DNA of 64,000 bases from Wolfiporia cocos (Eukaryota; Basidiomycota; Agaricomycetes; Polyporales; Phaeolaceae). The notes below the pieces were generated by a model. The model was not told the DNA's origin. It saw only the letters and a list, made by a program, of their open reading frames with translations, and searched no databases. Position numbers and translations under genes: made by a program. Positions 27,374-38,286 of this stretch are shown piece by piece; positions within the stretch are counted from its first letter, which is position 1; each line of letters starts with the position of its first letter. The stretch spans positions 186,001 to 250,000 of the forward strand of contig JACCLO010000010.1 in assembly GCA_029448655.1 (NCBI GenBank), written 5' to 3'.

Positions 27374-28724
27374 GTAAGGCTCTCAGTCCACCAATGTCAA
27401 AATCACCCTAGGAGCCATTTCAAACCCATGCAGACTTTGAGTTTGCAGAAATCACACTCAAATATTCTCTCAAGCAAGACCAAATTGATTGACTCATAAA
27501 GCTGATTAATACAGTTGCTACAGGAAGCATGAGGTTTCCGCTCACCAGTGAAGCACAACTCTGTGATGTCTGGGATGCAGCATCAAATCAATTGACTACT
27601 GTAAGGCTATGTTGAAATGTCTTCAATACTGAGTCTTATCCTTTCAACAGTTCGAGAAAGATACTATTACTGTACCTTACAAGAGTGAAACTCGAGAATT
27701 CAATGTCTATGGATGGGACGTTTGGGAGTGGGTTCTGGATTTGTTAAAGAACCCTACCCTGTCCCAGCATTGGCATTGGAATCCAACCAGACTTTACCGA
27801 TACACAGGGTCTGACTGGGAAAGATTTACTCATGAGTCATGGACTGGGGATAGGCTATGGGAAGTTCAGGTATGTATTATTTCTTGCATTTATATGACAC
27901 TCTGAATTTGCTCCAGTCTAAGCTTTCTCCAGGAGCAACTGCATTTGGTATCATTATTTATGCAGACAAGACTCGACTGACATCATTTGGAACCCAGAAG
28001 GGATATCCAGTTGTTGCTCGAGTGGCTCATCTTCCAGCCAAAATCCAAAATAGCAAGGGTGTTGGAGGTGGATGTGTCATTGGCTGGCTACCAATTGTAC
28101 ATTTAATCCCATAGTTTATGCAGTCATCCTCAATATGTTTCTAGGTAGACAATGATTCTGCAGAAGATGGAAAGACTTCATTTGCAGACTTCAAACAAGT
28201 TGTCTGGCACAAGGGATTTTTGCCATTCATGAATAATGTTGCACAACATTCACAAACTGGATACCATGTCAAATGTGCTGATGAAATTTTGCGATGGATA
28301 TGGATATTTATTTCGATCCTGTCCATGGATCATGAGGAGCAGTAGGTTTGATTGACCCTGCTTTGCCAGAATCTCATCTCAACTCTAGATGCTTTATGGC
28401 TCTGATCCATGGAGCAAATGGACTATGCCCTTGTCCAATATGTTTAGTACCTTCCTCACAGCTTGCTGGTGTTAGTGTGGAACACCCACTTAGGACATCA
28501 GTTGACTCTGCAAAGCTTTTAAAAACTGCTAAGGCACTACCAACCAAGGCTGAGCAAGAGGCGGTTCTGAAGAAATATGGACTTTGTTCTATTCATGCCA
28601 CAATCCTATTTTTCTGTTAGATAACAACACTCTGATTCCCTAGTCAGAATTCATTTTGGAAGATTGCCAATACAGATGTACACAAAGCTCTGTCATTTGA
28701 CAGGCTACATGCATATAATCTCGG
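27374..28724 (+). pseudogene. Plavaka-like transposase, central domain (fragment 5)
   Basis: The largest transposase piece, with exons separated by short introns (for example about 27601-27652, 27870-27916 and 28115-28145). Recognisable blocks are PFQTHADFEFAE, YGWDVWEWVLDLL, GIIIYADKTRLTSFG, KGYPVVAR, GGGCVIGWLPIV and the zinc-binding CPCPICLVP, then FWKIANTDVHKALSFDRLHAYNLG. This order fits Plavaka-type transposases as I know them. In-frame stops (TAG near 27413, TGA near 27489) fit TGG or CGA codons changed by transition. The gene is cut at 28724 by LTR fragment s15 and its 3' end is not found in the window. Confidence 0.72.
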
Positions 28725-28912
28725 TGTCACAAACTGACATAGGACATACGTATATAGCCTCATAGCCTCCTACGCCAAGTCGTATAGACGAGGTACAACG
28801 CCGTAATAACTCAGTAAGGGAGTCGCATAGCGAGGTGAAGAGGTTGGGCTCAAGGACGCACGCCTAGTGGTAGCAGTAAGAGGGGAAGCGCCCCCACAAC
28901 GAGATTGACAAG
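28725..28912 (+). repeat. LTR 5' fragment s15
   Basis: Begins TGTCACAAAC directly after the transposase frame (preceding CTCGG) and continues for 188 bp until the left LTR of element A. No matching right half or TSD was found, so the remainder was probably lost in a rearrangement. Confidence 0.5.
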
Positions 28913-29373
28913 TGTCACAGATTTTTCCTTATTTTTAGCTATTTTTCCTGCTTTTATACTTCAATATCTACGATTGTAGCATAGAATACGTATAACTAGC
29001 ATATCACGTGACCAAGCGCTTACGTCCATGGAACTTACCGGAACCTTCTAGCAGGTTCCATACCAACCAGAATCACATGCATCGTCTACGCTCACATGAT
29101 CGCTGACTGATGCTCTTACCTAGAATCACATGTCGAAGTATTAGATCACATGTAGCGTTACTCATCCTTAGGTACCATAGGTCCTAGTAGTATTAGGGGT
29201 CTCACAACGCATGTATATATACTAGGGCAGACTGAGCGTTAAACCTCAGTTCTGTTCTCCTCGATATTGAACTACAGCCTAACAAGCTATTTCATCGCCT
29301 CACTACTTTGCTTTCTACCCTCTAAGACACCCCCCAAAGGATCTTAGTAAGTATTGCAGTTTGGTTTGTGTCA
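28913..29373 (+). repeat. 5' LTR of element A
   Basis: TGTCACAGAT...TTTGTGTCA. TATATATA near 29211, hairpin CTGAG/CTCAG (about 29232-29249), then AGTTCTGTTCT (29248-29258). Confidence 0.92.
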
Positions 29374-29375
29374 TT

Positions 29376-29386
29376 AGAACAGAACT
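29376..29386 (+). promoter_or_regulatory. Self-priming primer-binding site of element A
   Basis: AGAACAGAACT, two bases after the LTR, is the reverse complement of AGTTCTGTTCT at 29248-29258. Where C, D and F have TATT in the LTR site, A has TGTT, and its primer-binding site carries the matching change. Confidence 0.8.
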
Positions 29387-29952
29387 CTTTTCGGTCCCCC
29401 GGCCATTTGGCCCTGGGACGCCGTTTACAGGTCTGCGTATGCATCCCCTTAGGGGGCTTGAGGACAAGACGTCTACTTGGGTTCTGGGGGAAATACTATG
29501 CCTGATCCCCAAGGCTAAGGGGGCGCCTCTGTGCGCAGTATTGAGGACCCAGGACACCGCTTCTCTAGAAATAGGAAGTGGTTACTGCGGCGATCACCAC
29601 GTCTTTGCCCATACGACGTAAGGGCCAGCCTTAGTCGCTTGCGAAAGGGTCTGTGGGAAAGCCATAGCGCTTAAGCCGATAAGCCGGAGCTAACAAGTCT
29701 CCGGCTGTGGCGCCATCTGCTATCAGGTGGATAAGCTCGCGTACTGGTCCCCATAGGTTCTAGGCTGGGAGTCCGGCTCCAGTGGTGTGTAAAACACCCG
29801 AACCCGTTCCTGGCATGTAGGCCCATGACCAGTGTACCCCCCGTTTTCGACTCAAAAGTAGACCCTCATGCATACATCAAGAAGCAGATCTAGGCTTTTA
29901 TTTTTAGACCCACACTTAGAATACGTAGTAGCTTACGTGTACGAACCTAGCC
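29387..29952 (+). other. Leader of element A
   Basis: About 570 bp, GC-rich, no credible gene. Its position and style match the leaders of D, F and G, including paired segments such as CCGGCTCCAGTGG near 29773. Confidence 0.5.
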
Positions 29953-30933
29953 ATGCCAGCCGATCGCCGCCCACGTGCCATGCAACCCCGCTACACTCCC
30001 AAGGAGATAAGGGAGTTGGAAGTGCAGGCAGAAGCACGCGAAGATGCGGAACGTGAAAACATCCGCGAAACCGAGGCCCAGCGCCTCGCCCGGAGAGAAG
30101 AGGAGTATGCGCGCCCCTACAGGTGCCTGCGCCGTGGAAAGGTCGAACTGACCTTGAAAACCGACACTCCGGTAATCCTAGACCACATCCCCGCCCGACT
30201 CACCAAGGAAGAACGACGAGACATCCAGATCGAAGGTCGGCGAAACCGTCAGAAGCGAGAGATCCAAGACGCCCGCCGGCTTGAGCGGCAGCGAGCTCGA
30301 GACGCCCTCGCGCGATCTCGGGAAGTTGCAGCCCAGGCCAGGGCTGAGGAAGAAGCACGACAGCGTGAAGCAGAAGAGCTGGAACGTCGCCAAAAATGAC
30401 ACCAGGACTGGCTCGAGAACGGCGAGGGTCGATTTGGCCCAGAGGAAAGGATCGAACGGATCGCCAACAAGATCAGGGTGGACTACAACTGGTCCCAGGA
30501 GAACATTGACAGCCTCCCCCCCTGGTGCGATCTACGCGAAGTCAAGTGCACTGAAGCACAGTGGTACTTGGCTCGCAAGTCCATGCCCCTCATCGCCCGC
30601 CTGACTCAGAAGTGTCAGGCCTTCTACGCTGCCATGAACCGCTCGCCCGGAAAGCTCGACATGGAACTCGAGGTCTACTTAGACCACTACTTCGACGCTC
30701 TGGAAACAGCCGCCATCGCCTGGAGACGCTCTGTCATCCACGGACTTGTCACCAACAGGGAGATGCGCCGTTTCCTGCGCGACACCTCTAAGGTAGTCAA
30801 GTACGTCTTCGCAGACAGGGACCCCTACCGTCACCTCAAGCAGATAGCGGAGGGTCTTTTTGACAACCGCATCGAGGTGTACGAACGATGGGAGTTCGAA
30901 GAAGGAGACAACGACGGGCTGGATCTAGCATAG
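29953..30933 (+). pseudogene. ORF0 protein of element A (extra protein ahead of gag)
   Basis: A 326-residue frame broken by one TGA at 30397-30399; the frame is otherwise continuous. The N-terminal half is extremely rich in Arg, Glu and Ala and should form a long helix or coiled coil (about residues 17-150). The C-terminal half, after the stop, is a compact helical domain that starts with a CTE..W motif and ends with a pattern resembling R-x-L...VF-x-D-x-D...H...I..GL. Homologous proteins precede gag in F (47144-47959) and G (62667-63569). I do not recognise the family. It is not a zinc-finger Gag and has no protease or polymerase motif. Its conserved position suggests a structural or RNA-binding role, which is inference. 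Confidence 0.7.
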
Positions 30934-31119
30934 AATATTTTGTAACATCGGCAACAATGGATTGTTTTAAATTGGCATATTAGGTTCAGATGGATCTGAA
31001 AAGACCATCCACGTAAGGTTCCACCTGAAAAGGGGAACACATCCTAGAAAATCTTCATTTTCCTCTTAGAAACCCGAACCCGAGAAATTCCCAGAAAACT
31101 AACATATTTCCAATCAGAA

Positions 31120-33834
31120 ATGCCGACCACCCGCAGCCAAGCCGCCCGCCTCGCCTCAGAGAATCAAGGCGTGGAAGGGTCAGGAAACCAAGTTCCCAGT
31201 CGTCCCGCTACCCCCACCACACCCACTCGCACTCGAACGCGCCCGCCAGGTGACACAGACTAGACTGTGGGACTCACACTATAACCTTATAGACGACTTG
31301 AAGGAGTTGTTTGAAGGTTGGTGAGGAAACTAGTGGGCGCAAGCAGAGATGTTATGTGACTGTGCGAATGCAGAGAACAAATCTAAGGCTTATCCGCAGT
31401 GATAGCCCTACTTATATACATGCTTTGTTTGGTTACCGGTAAGGGAGCCAAACATGAAGGTGGTCTGTGCGCAGACATAACTAATATGGTTAAGTCATAC
31501 ACTACAATAGACCATGTGCGCCGGTAATGGCCGCACCAGTAAGATCGTTTGTTTGGACCGTAGGTCCATGTTGTGGAAGTGGCTGTAGCTACGTTAGTAA
31601 GCCATGCATGTGATTCTTATATTCCGGTATCGGGATATGAGTAATCGTAAGGTCATTGGCATGTGATAACGAGCGGGCCGCTTATCCAATTGTACTGACA
31701 TAGCCCGGTACCGGGATATGAGTAAGGCACGTGACACCGGAGGTTAGTCCGCTGAGTCATTGACGCGTACAAACGTGTTATGTACGTGTTGTTATGACAA
31801 GTGGATGTATACCGCGTTGTGTACGCGTTGTTTGGTTGCGTGTACGTGTAGACGGGCGCTTAGCAGCGTAAATGTCTACAAGGTCATAGAAATACCAGAT
31901 AAATAGGTAAAAATACGGGAAAAATAGTGGCATGTCCCAAATCTGTGACACCAGGGGCTTTCGATGAAAGTGTCATGTCGGGGATACAAGACCCGTGGTT
32001 TGAGCCAACAGAGGAAGGGGAAACAATGGAAGCAAATCGGGCATTCAGGACTAACGTCCAAGCCCCGACTTACTTCCCAAAGCCGCTATACGAGAACCCG
32101 TTAGCACCTCTAAGGGAGGACACGGGAATCCGGGAACTCCCGGACACCGTAATACCGGCTCCGCCGATCCCCAAACCCCTCGGCGTCTACGACAGGATCA
32201 GAATCAACCAGGAACAATTTGGTTATCCCACGCTGCCAGAAGTCATACAGAGTATTGGAGAACACATCGCCGACACCGACATAGACGAACCAGCTATACA
32301 GGCGGCAACCTCCAGCATGTACCTCGCCACCCAACTCGGAAAAACCTACACGGACCATGTGCTCACCAAACAACGAGGGCGCATCGACCAACGTCTACAA
32401 CTCTACCACCGTAAATACAACGAAGTCCGAAACTATGCCCGGTACTTACACCAACGGGTACTCGACCTTGAGAATCGAGACACGGCTGTTTTCCAGGACC
32501 AACTTGATGTCCTGCGTGCCGACCTCGAAAAGGTTAAGAAGGCCCAACCCGGTAACGTCACGATCACGGCAATCCCCGCATCCGCGCAGAAGGAGATCGA
32601 CGACCTGAAAGCTCAAGTCGCCGCACTCACAAATGCAGTCCCCTCCACTAGTGGTACCATCACAATGGCGCCACGCCCAACCCCGCCGCCGTCATTCTCA
32701 GGCAAAGGGAAGGACAACGTGGAGGAATGGTTGTTCAAGATCAACGTGTACCACGATCACATGAAGTACACGACCGACAAAGCGCGCATCGGAGACGCCC
32801 TGACCCGAATCACCGGGACGGCGTTTAAGTACTTCACCGACGTACAAGAGAAGTATAGCGCCGGTGGAAATATCGGTACCTGGGCAGAATTCGAGACACG
32901 GTTAAAACGGACATACGAGAAAAAGACGCAGAAGGAGGTCGCACAGAATGAGTTGGACAAGGCCTTCTCGGGCGACGCAGGAATCGCGAGGTGTAAGAAG
33001 TCATTCTTCACCTACTGCGAAGAGTTCCGTCAACTCGCTAAGTTGACGGGATACGAAAACGTGTCCCTCAGGAAGAAGTTGGAGGACACCCTGCCGGCTG
33101 ACTTGAAAAAGCAGTTTGGCGTGTTCGAATCCATGGGAATGGGCTTCAAAGCCCCGGAGCAATGGGAGGCGTATCTCGACGCCAATATAAATCTTTACAA
33201 GAAGACGAACCCCAACGATTTGGAGGGGCAACACATCTTCGTGAAGAACGAGAAAAAGGAGGAAAAGAAGAAGGATGCGGCGCCTGCAAAGGCGACCACT
33301 ACTACTACCTCGGAGAAGAAGAAGAGTGCGCCCGAAGACCCGGACACCAAGCCATTGCCGGCTGGTGCTCCGAAAGGGTCGAAATGGGTAAAGAACAAGT
33401 TCAACAAGCTTGTTCTATGGTGGCCGCCCCACCAGTGCGCCAAATGCGGGCGCCCGAACTGTACCTTCCCCGAGGACAAGTGCAAGTGGGTCGACAAGGC
33501 CAAGACGGACTCGAAGGGGGCTCAACAATCTACCAGCGGCAACCCCCCCGCATACAAACAGCAGTCCGGCCAAAAAGGCGGCCGCTTTGTCAAGGTGACC
33601 ACTACCGAAACGTGGATCCCCGACGGCGAAGAAGAATCTTCGGGCTCTTCCCCAGCCCCGTCCTCCGCGCGCATTGAAGAAGTTGTGGAGAAACCAGCAA
33701 GCAGTACGCTGGTAACGGCCCCAGTAGGTACGCCGCCTAACTGGGGCACACAATACATTCCCTGGACATCGATAGTCCAGCAAACTCCGGAGCGCCCTGC
33801 AAACGCTCCGGGTTTTCCCCTTCAGCACATGTGA
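31120..33834 (+). pseudogene. gag: Gag protein of element A, split by solo LTR s16
   Basis: Removing s16 and one TSD copy (31251-31955) joins 31120-31250 to 31956-33834 in one frame of 669 residues without stops. After a Pro/Thr/Arg-rich N terminus come a helical part with a coiled coil (LENRDTAVFQDQLDVLRADL), the retrotransposon Gag core (FSGKGKDNVEEWLFKINVY onward, then KKTQKEVAQNELDKAF), a Lys/Glu-rich spacer, and a zinc finger (HQCAKCGRPNC...DKC). The frame ends CAC ATG TGA and overlaps pol, which is in the -1 frame. Start chosen at the ATG of MPTTRSQAA; the first exonic part shows no other start. Confidence 0.88.
31251..31950 (-). repeat. Solo LTR s16 in gag of element A
   Basis: 700 bp, plus view TGACACAGAC...AAATCTGTGACA, TSD CCAGG at 31246-31250 and 31951-31955. 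Nearly identical to s19 at 58721-59419, so both are recent. Minus-strand TATATA near 31412. Confidence 0.93.
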
Positions 33835-36258
33835 ACCCTTGCCCATGTGTGCTGTGTACTAGCATAACGGCCCGAACTGTAGACCCTCTTGTAAACGACT
33901 GTTATAAATTGTATCAGTTTTACGAGAACAATGCGCGTGATAAGTCTAGATCCTTCCAAGTATGGGTCGACTTATGGGTTTACGGCCAAAAAGTGCAAGG
34001 CTTAGCATTAATCGACTCCGGTGCTACGCTCTCAGTCATCAACTCAGACTTTGTTGAAAAACATGGTCTAGTTACCCACGATAAGAAAGACCCCTTTTGG
34101 ATCCACAACGCCGACGGATCTTACAACAAAAATGGTCTTATAAAGAAATCGGTTAAAGGATATATGCAACACGGAGAACACAAGGAAAGGGTATTCCTTA
34201 CCGTGATGAAAATCCACAACCTCGACATTATCTTAGGGTATGACTGGCTTCAGAAACACAACCCAGAATTCAACTGGGTCACCGGACAAATGAAATATCG
34301 AGACCCTACGGCAGAGTCTCATGCTAAGGAGAATCCATCCTCAGAAGAAGAAGTCGTTGCTGAGGAAGAGGAAGAAACAGAACAACGCGACATTTGGGAT
34401 TCCACGCTAGACGCAATCGGAGATGGAAATCCCGATGATCCATTTATTAAGTGGATTGGAACATTGGCAAACGAGGAATTGGTACTCCTCGTTGGTATGG
34501 TAGGAGAAATCCACCAAGGAAAAACGGACGCTGCTCAGGAAAAATGGAAGCAGCTTGTGCCTAAACGGTATTGGAATTTTGGTCCAACGGTATTCTCTCA
34601 GAAAGCCTCAGAGAGACTCCCCACTCGAAAGTCATACGATCATGCGATCGACTTTAAGGAGGGAGCACCGTTACCAACTCCGGCAAAACCGTATTCACTA
34701 TCGCCAAAGGAGGAAAACTCCCTTCGTGATTGGATAGCAGAAGAGAAGCGGAAAGGATATATCCGCGACTCACTGTCACCCCTAGCCAGCCCAGTATTTT
34801 TCGTAGCCAAGAAAGATGGAACCCTGCGCATGGTTATTGATTACCGAAAATTGAACGACATAACAGTGGATAATAAATATCCAATCCCCAGAATATCGGA
34901 TCTTATCGACCAGTTATCCTCAGCATCGATCTTTACAAAGATCGATTTACGCTGGGGATACAACAATGTAAGGATCCGCGAAGGAGACGAATGGAAAACA
35001 GCATTCGTCACCAAACAGGGATTGTATGAGGCCACAGTAATGTATTTCGGTTTCAAGAACGCGCCAGGAACTTTCCAAGCCATGATGAACGACGTCCTAA
35101 AGGATTTCATCGCAACTGGGAAAGTAATCGTATACTTGGACGACATACTGATCTTTGGAAACAATTTGGAAGAACATCGTCAAATCACCGAAGCAGTCCT
35201 GAAAAGGCTGCAAGACAACGACCTATACGCCAAACCAGAAAAATGCTTCTTCGAACAAAGCAGCATAGAATATCTGGGAATGATCATCTCTAAAGGAAGA
35301 ATTGAGATGGATCCTTCAAAGCTAGGCGGAGTCTTACAGTGGCCACAGCCCACTAAAGTGAAGGAAGTTCAAGCCTTTTTAGGCTTTGCGAACTTTTATC
35401 GACGGTTCATCAAGGACTTCTCGAAAATAGTGAAGCCCTTAACATCATTAACAAAGAAATCGGAGAAATGGCATTGGGATGGTGAACAGGAAGAAGCTTT
35501 CCAACAGCTCAAAACGGCATTTACAACTGCCCCCGTCCTACGAATTCCGGATAAGGAACAACAGTTCCGAGTAGAAGCCGATGCATCAGATTTCGCAACA
35601 GGAGCAGTACTGTCACAGTGGTCACCGGAGGACCAGAAATGGCATCCGTGTGCATTTTACTCCGCTGCAATGACAGCACCTGAATGAAACTACGAAATCT
35701 ATGATAAAGAAATGCTAGCAATCATTCGAGCGCTAGAAGAATGGCGGCATTACTTAGAAGGACATCCGAAGAAATTCGAAGTATGGTCAGACCACCTAAA
35801 TCTAACATACTTCAAGACGGCACAGAAGCTAACGCGGAGACAAGCGCGATGGGCACTTTACCTATCCCGTTTCAACTTTGAAATGCACCATAAGCCAGGA
35901 AAAACTATGCTCACTGCAGACCCTCTGTCCAGGAGGCCAGACCATGAAGAGGGGGTGGAACTCGATAATCGAGACAATATTCTATTAAAACCAGGATTTT
36001 TTGTCAAATTCGTGCAAGAACTTGCTGTCCTTGCAATCGAGCCCTCTCATGCGTCAACGGTCCCAGACGACAGTCTCCAAAGGGAAATACGCAAAGCATT
36101 GCTAGACGACGAGGTAACCAAAGACTACAAAGGCCTATTGCAGTCAGGACCTCGAGAATTCGGAAAAGCGCTGAAGGAATGGAACTATGAAAATGGTCTA
36201 CTCCTTTATAGAAACAAGATATTCGTACCCAAGCAACCAGAAGAACTTAGAAATAAAC
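33831..36258 (+). pseudogene. pol: Pol of element A: protease, reverse transcriptase, RNase H
   Basis: Pol is in the -1 frame relative to gag, entered at the ATGTGA junction with no ATG in the first part of the frame. The aspartic protease motif ALIDSGATLSVI is near 34005-34040. RT is complete: LRMVIDYRKLN, the [14 protein letters not shown] block and the catalytic YLDD at about 35134. RNase H starts with the VEADASDFATGAVL block and, after an in-frame TGA (35685-35687; element F has AGG there), continues through the [20 protein letters not shown] and DPLSRRPDH blocks. A one-base frameshift near 36258 separates this part from integrase. Ty3/Gypsy order and motifs are unambiguous. Confidence 0.92.
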
Positions 36259-36548
36259 TTTACAGTTACACCATGATCATCCTACCGCAGGACATCAAGG
36301 GAGATGGAAAACATACGAACTAATCTCCCGTAACTACTGGTGGCCGGGACTATCCAACTCGGTAAAGAAATACGTAACGAATTGCGATACGTGCCAACGT
36401 ATGAAGAACAGACCAGCGAAGCCATATGGTCCATTACAGCCCAATGTCACCCCAACCACGCCATGGGAAATAATCACCACCGATTTCATCATGTACCTCC
36501 CCAAGTCCAAAGTAGACAACAAGGTATACGACGCAATCATGGTAGTAG
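36259..36548 (+). pseudogene. pol: Pol of element A: integrase N-terminal part
   Basis: After the frameshift the frame gives the HHCC zinc domain (LHHDHPTAGHQGRWKTYE and CDTCQRMK) and the first catalytic Asp in ITTDFIMYLP, then stops at the insertion of element E. The frame resumes at 42663 (DRLTKRARFFPI). Confidence 0.88.
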
Positions 36549-37640
36549 TGACACAGTATGCCTGTGGGACTCACCAAGTGCCTATATTCTTGAGATAAGG
36601 CGACTTAGAGAGGAGACAATACCAGCGCAGCAGGATATGAGAGGTTATTCTACGGCGCAAGCCGAGAGAATAATAGAACTAGAGTTATAGGGCGTCAAGC
36701 CCCTAGTTATATACATGTTTATGGGAAGGTCACGTGCTACTAGCTAGTCGTTACCTTTCCGGGTTATGTGGCTTTGCCAAAGGGCGAAGCTTATCTTATC
36801 TACTGTTTATGGACTCTACATAGAATGGCCGTGGCAAGGCCCTAATGGCCGAACCAATCGTATGAGAGGGATTTGTGTGTATTATCATATGAACGCGGGC
36901 GCAGCCCGGGTATATGGGAAGCCGGTTGCCGGATACCGTGAGGTATAATGGCGATTGGCCGGTCTTCGTTGGGTGACCAAGGCGAGATGCCGAGGTCGTT
37001 ATGCCATTGGACGGGAAGTACCGTGGCATGTGTTACAGCCCGGTCCGGATGGTTACCGGGGCATGTATTGGACTTAGCCGTGAGGCGAGGTCCGGTGTTT
37101 GGGCAACGCCGTGATGGCAGAAGCCCGGGACTTGGAGAGCACCGAGTCCGTGGGAGGCCGAGAAGGCCGTGACCTATAGCGATATAGCCTTGATGCTATT
37201 ATAGTGCTGTATGGTCGTGTTGCCATTATTATGCGAAGGCGTGGCGCGCCTGAGGTGCCATTGTGATCAAGGATCTTATGGCGGTGGGAAGCCGAGAAGG
37301 CCGACCCAATAGTACAAGGCCGCGAGGCACTGTTTGTACATGTGGACATTATTATGCGAGCGTGCCGCGCTCGGCCTATCATTATGATCTAGGATCTATG
37401 ACGTGGCTTGGTCTTCCTCTGACGGGCGAGACCTATGACGTATGCTGTAGTGTTGCTATTGGACGTGGTTGTACCGTAGCGTTACGTAAGCTAGTCATGT
37501 GGTTGATAAGCTCAGTTAAGAGCTTGTCGTTGTGGCAATGGGAGTTAACCCGTAGATAACTTGTAGTTAGACGTATAAATCCCAGGTAAATTGCTATAAT
37601 CGTAGGAAAAATGCTGTAAGCCCCAGATAAATCTGTGACA
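36549..37640 (-). repeat. 3' LTR of element E
   Basis: Plus view TGACACAGTA...AAATCTGTGACA. Frames of 60-102 codons inside it recur in s13 and s17 and are incidental. Minus-strand TATATA near 36710, hairpin GGGC/GCCC, then AGTTCTATTATT. Confidence 0.94.
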
Positions 37641-37654
37641 TTACCCCCGCTTTA
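37641..37654 (-). promoter_or_regulatory. Polypurine tract of element E
   Basis: Reverse complement TAAAGCGGGGGTAA directly before the 3' LTR, the same as in element C. Confidence 0.8.
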
Positions 37655-37707
37655 GGTTTCATCGTCCCTGATGAAACTATTCCTCATTATGTATGTCCCA
37701 AGAGCGG

Positions 37708-37931
37708 TATAACGCGTGATGACGATGTGTCAAATGCCGTTATGGTGCTGCTTCAATTTTGTTAATTGAACAGGGATAAATGGGAGTTTCAGGACTTTGT
37801 AGTGGAACCTGAGCGTTGAATGGGATAGCGATTGTATTCCTTAAAGTGATTTGTAACGCGTGATAGCGAAGTGCTAAATGCCGTTACTAGCGATTATCAA
37901 CGCGTGATGACCGAGAGGTCAAATGCCGTTG
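37708..37931 (+). ncRNA. Three copies of hairpin motif 1 (element E)
   Basis: Copies near 37708-37742, 37853-37887 and 37898-37931. Stems are TGAC/GTCA (loop GATGT), TAGC/GCTA (loop GAAGT) and TGACC/GGTCA (loop GAGA). Compared with C, the first stem has changed on both sides (AGAC/GTCT to TGAC/GTCA) and the third loop changed from GAAA to GAGA, keeping the GNRA pattern. Confidence 0.5.
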
Positions 37932-37980
37932 TTAGGGGGATGTAGTCTTGTTACTTGAGTGTATTGTCATTGTGCACGCG

Positions 37981-38052
37981 GATCCTAAGAGGAAGGGCTT
38001 TCCTGTTATCGCTAAAGGTGTTCTAGTGCCTTTTCGCGACCTTTGTCGGATT
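37981..38052 (+). ncRNA. Hairpin motif 2, copy 1 (element E)
   Basis: Stem 1 AGGAA/TTCCT with loop GGGCT; stem 2 CGC..AAAGG/CCTTT..GCG with loop TTCTAGT. In element C the first stem is AGGAG/CTCCT, a compensated change. Confidence 0.5.
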
Positions 38053-38216
38053 GTTGCTTTTGCTTATGACGTTACTCGTAGTAGAAGGCGATATGGAAAT
38101 GTTCTACATATAGTGCCTTTGAAGTCCACTAGTAATCTGTATCTCTAATAGCTTGCCAAGCGTATTAGAGGGTGCATTGTGTCGTTGTACGGTTTTCGGA
38201 TAAGCATTGTGCCGGA

Positions 38217-38286
38217 TACCTGTAAGAAGGGGCTCTTCTGTTAACTCTGGAGATTTTCTAGTTTCTCTTCGAGTCCTTGGGCGGTT
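38217..38286 (+). ncRNA. Hairpin motif 2, copy 2 (element E)
   Basis: Stem 1 AGAAG/CTTCT with loop GGGCT; stem 2 CTC..GGAGA/TCTCT..GAG with loop TTCTAGT. Element C has AGTGA/TCACT and GAAGG/CCTTT at the same place. Confidence 0.5.

Noticed and set aside
29374..29386. tRNA-primed binding site in element A
   Set aside because: No 3' end of a common tRNA is recognisable, while the match to the element's own LTR is exact over 11 bases.
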